From the NCBI GenBank assembly GCA_022821935.1, contig JAJECR010000210.1:1-8928 (forward strand): a stretch of 8,928 nt of DNA, in the 5' to 3' direction. Of this stretch, positions 8,301 to 8,928 are shown one piece after another. Source of the stretch: Candidatus Latescibacterota bacterium. GTDB taxonomy: Bacteria > JAAXHH01. The position numbers and the translations under genes were made by a program. Under the pieces are notes generated by a model. That model was given only the letters and a program-made list of their open reading frames with translations. It did no database searches and was not told the origin of the DNA. Numbering within the stretch: the first letter of the stretch is position 1; each line of letters opens with the position of its first letter.

Positions 8301-8400
8301 CGTCCAGCTTGACCGGCAGATTGCCGGCGCAGGGCACGGATGTGCCGGAGCGGGCGGCGAGTTCGGCTATCGATGTGTATTCCGGTCCGGTCTCTTGCAT
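5365..8400 (-). CDS. NHLM-type RiPP exporter, ABC permease/ATPase (second of pair)
   Basis: 1011 residues from ATG 8400, whose A is shared with the last base of the preceding gene's TGA (TGATG), implying translational coupling. Regions in order: ~1-180 a beta-rich cNMP/cupin-like part (GAVNLFLVEF at 44-53 region); a Asp-Pro-Pro repeat linker at 197-224; a helical segment with basic ARTASRR-type residues near 280-310; a C39-peptidase-like but catalytically unrecognisable part (~310-450; NWWRGDSNAMLAFR, PVALLPG, DAWMFYQPLP); a type I ABC membrane domain ~459-745; and an ATPase ~770-1005 with Walker A GESGAGKST (809-817, nt 5950-5976), Q-loop VPQ, signature LSGGES (from 913, nt 5647-5664), Walker B MLLDEAT (D937) and H-loop H967. 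This order is that of the NHLM bacteriocin-system ABC2 family, which pairs with a peptidase-bearing ABC1 to export the mature peptide. The D-loop reads NWLD rather than the common SALD. Confidence 0.93.
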   Translation of the reverse strand: MQETGPEYTSIAELAARSGTSVPCAGNLPVKLDDPESVWFIDRGAVNLFLVEFKDGTEQAAPQHLLLRESGWLLPGVAPDRRDRDEDTTLSIIAKGVPGTLLKRLPASVLSQVHPAELAEQTDTWLTALTETLSRFAIPIPRPTALAEPDLTQTLSPCTLSVRRGVVWVSEPPSGASLYMGIVDPAELAEAGDPHGPPDPPDPPDPPDPPDPPDPQDPPDPPDPQDAVIPLARTSWLTLFEEATLTGRSTETLAEQGKLLPALASFHKVAFNLERLNRRLVVVDAVNLERARTASRRTAERAARQRLYNIYDHPIDRDASVEDTALPDALHLIGRHEGINFKIPAQSGHTDSPVGLVDILDASDVRARRVRFKAEGNWWRGDSNAMLAFRAEDGQPVALLPGMFGRYRAIDPVTRHSTRVTADRAAALAEDAWMFYQPLPSRGVKPADLLRIALRGSAADFARLVIAGLPYGLIRLLPALALGFVANQVVSSGGSAEMLYAVAVAVAAFGLLGALLHQFQSTAMMRLEGRSASRVEAAFWDRLMRLPPSVLHRHPAGDLAMSGMTFQQLRDGLRGAVADSFLSIVFLLPVFAIIFYYEATLGAITLAFSLASLLVTIVLGLRQISPYGWMISASRRVAGRLFQIVEGISKLRMDSAEGSAFAIWARDYREQKRAEIEIGVLEGHSRALSAALPFLAGGVLLYAVAAAGDRSMMVGDFLVVYTVFIVFQSAVSRLGETFGAIAAMQPAFEQMRPLLSAVPETETEGEPVEYLGGDILFDNISFRYDPDGPLILDGVTIRARPGEFIAIAGESGAGKSTLFRLALGIDWPSAGAVYYDGRDLRHLNLKQVRRKIGAVPQSIGLHPQDLWDNLVSHHDTVATEEVWAAVRTAEVEAQIKEMPMGMMTMVGASGSVLSGGESQRITIARSVIGSPRIMLLDEATNWLDNENQARVMENIAALTSTRLVIAHRLSTLEQADRIYVLKAGKVVQSGSFDELREIDGVFKELIRRQIA
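7731..7811 (-). repeat. Nine-unit 9-bp tandem repeat encoding Asp-Pro-Pro linker
   Basis: Nine consecutive copies of gatcgggcg (plus strand) run from 7731 to 7811; the third copy is gatcctgcg and a further diverged copy precedes the array at 7722-7730. On the coding strand each unit is Asp-Pro-Pro (the variants give Gln for the last Pro). The unit is a multiple of three, so gain or loss of copies changes linker length without a frameshift. It lies between the N-terminal sensor-like part and the C39-like part of the exporter. Confidence 0.95.
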
Positions 8401-8928
8401 CAGCCTGACCTGACCAGCTTGTAATACGTGCCCGTCTCGTCCCCGATCAGGTCGTCGTGCGTGCCGCGCTGCACTTCGACGCCCTTGTCGAGCACGATGA
8501 TTTCGTCGCAATCCCGCACGGTGCTCAGCCGGTGCGCCACGATCAGGCAGGTGACGCCGCGGCGCCGCAGGGCTTCATCGACCTCCTCTTCCGTCGCGGC
8601 GTCGAGGGCGCTGGTCGCCTCGTCCAGAATGAGCACCGTCGGATTGCCCACCAGCGCACGGGCGATTTCCAGCCGTTGCCGCTGCCCGCCGCTGAAGTTC
8701 ACACCGCCTTCCTCGACGAACGTCGCATAGCCGTGCGGCCTGAGCAGGATTTCGTCATGGATCCGCGCATCCCGCGTTGCGGCGAAGATGGTTTCGTCCG
8801 GAACGGCGGGGTTCCATAAGGTGATGTTGTCGCGCAGGGACGCGTAAAAGAGCACGACATCATGATCCACCATGGATATGGACTGCCGCAGCACTTCCTC
8901 GGGAACCTCATTCCGCGGATGGCCGTCA
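8400..8928 (-). CDS. NHLM-type RiPP exporter ATPase (first of pair), C-terminal part only
   Basis: The gene enters from the right edge; 176 complete codons of its C-terminal ATPase domain are visible and it stops with TGA at 8400-8402. Landmarks: the DGHPRNEVPEEVLRQSISMV region just before the Q-loop; the NITLWNP strand typical of NHLM and HlyB/LanT exporters; signature FSGGQRQRLEIARAL (from nt 8696); Walker B TVLILDEATSALDA; H-loop IVAHRLST. Walker A, the membrane domain and any C39 peptidase lie beyond the window. Family knowledge: the ABC1 member of the NHLM pair normally carries the leader-cleaving peptidase. The Q-loop position reads VDHD where VDQD is usual. It overlaps the next gene by one base, as expected of subunits made in equal amounts. 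Confidence 0.9.
   Translation of the reverse strand, partial: DGHPRNEVPEEVLRQSISMVDHDVVLFYASLRDNITLWNPAVPDETIFAATRDARIHDEILLRPHGYATFVEEGGVNFSGGQRQRLEIARALVGNPTVLILDEATSALDAATEEEVDEALRRRGVTCLIVAHRLSTVRDCDEIIVLDKGVEVQRGTHDDLIGDETGTYYKLVRSG

Noticed and set aside
8401..8511. Upstream start giving the second exporter 37 extra residues
   Set aside because: The extension would overlap the end of the first exporter gene by 111 nt and is an Arg-rich out-of-frame reading of its ATPase; the TGATG junction at 8400 is a much better start.

Overview
The window is one compact, GC-rich block (roughly 60% G+C by eye) in which every credible gene lies on the minus strand. Read in transcription order (high to low coordinates) there are five genes: (1) the C-terminal end of an NHLM-type ABC exporter ATPase that enters from the right edge; (2) a complete second NHLM-type ABC exporter with cNMP/cupin-like, C39-like, membrane and ATPase regions; (3) a protein with an NHLP (nitrile-hydratase-like) leader joined to a squalene-cyclase-like alpha/alpha-barrel; (4) an AlkB-type membrane di-iron hydroxylase fused to a complete but degenerate GlnE-like adenylyltransferase module; (5) a fused TOMM cyclodehydratase (zinc-tetrad, E1-like leader-binding part plus YcaO) that runs off the left edge. 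The fifth gene has no stop codon inside the window and is easy to overlook, yet it covers the whole of 1-1458. No stretch longer than about 80 bases lacks a gene.

The combination of an NHLP leader, paired NHLM exporters and a YcaO cyclodehydratase identifies a ribosomal peptide (RiPP) natural-product locus of the TOMM/NHLP class. Genes 1 and 2 overlap as TGATG. Genes 2/3, 3/4 and 4/5 are separated by only about 50-80 nt with no visible terminator, so a single operon is likely. The inferred workflow is: the leader is recognised by the cyclodehydratase (azoline formation), the AlkB-like enzyme may oxidise the peptide or a lipid/terpenoid partner, and the NHLM exporter pair cleaves the leader and exports the product. 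The role of the cyclase-like protein is unknown.

The unusual parts are the two fusions. In gene 3 an RiPP leader sits on a folded enzyme-sized domain instead of a short core peptide. In gene 4 a membrane hydroxylase carries a GlnE-like module whose nucleotidyl-transfer aspartates appear mostly lost. No conventional short NHLP precursor gene is seen in the window. High G+C, strong Shine-Dalgarno sites and NHLM transport suggest a Gram-negative bacterium, perhaps a proteobacterium, but the sequence alone does not fix the taxon.
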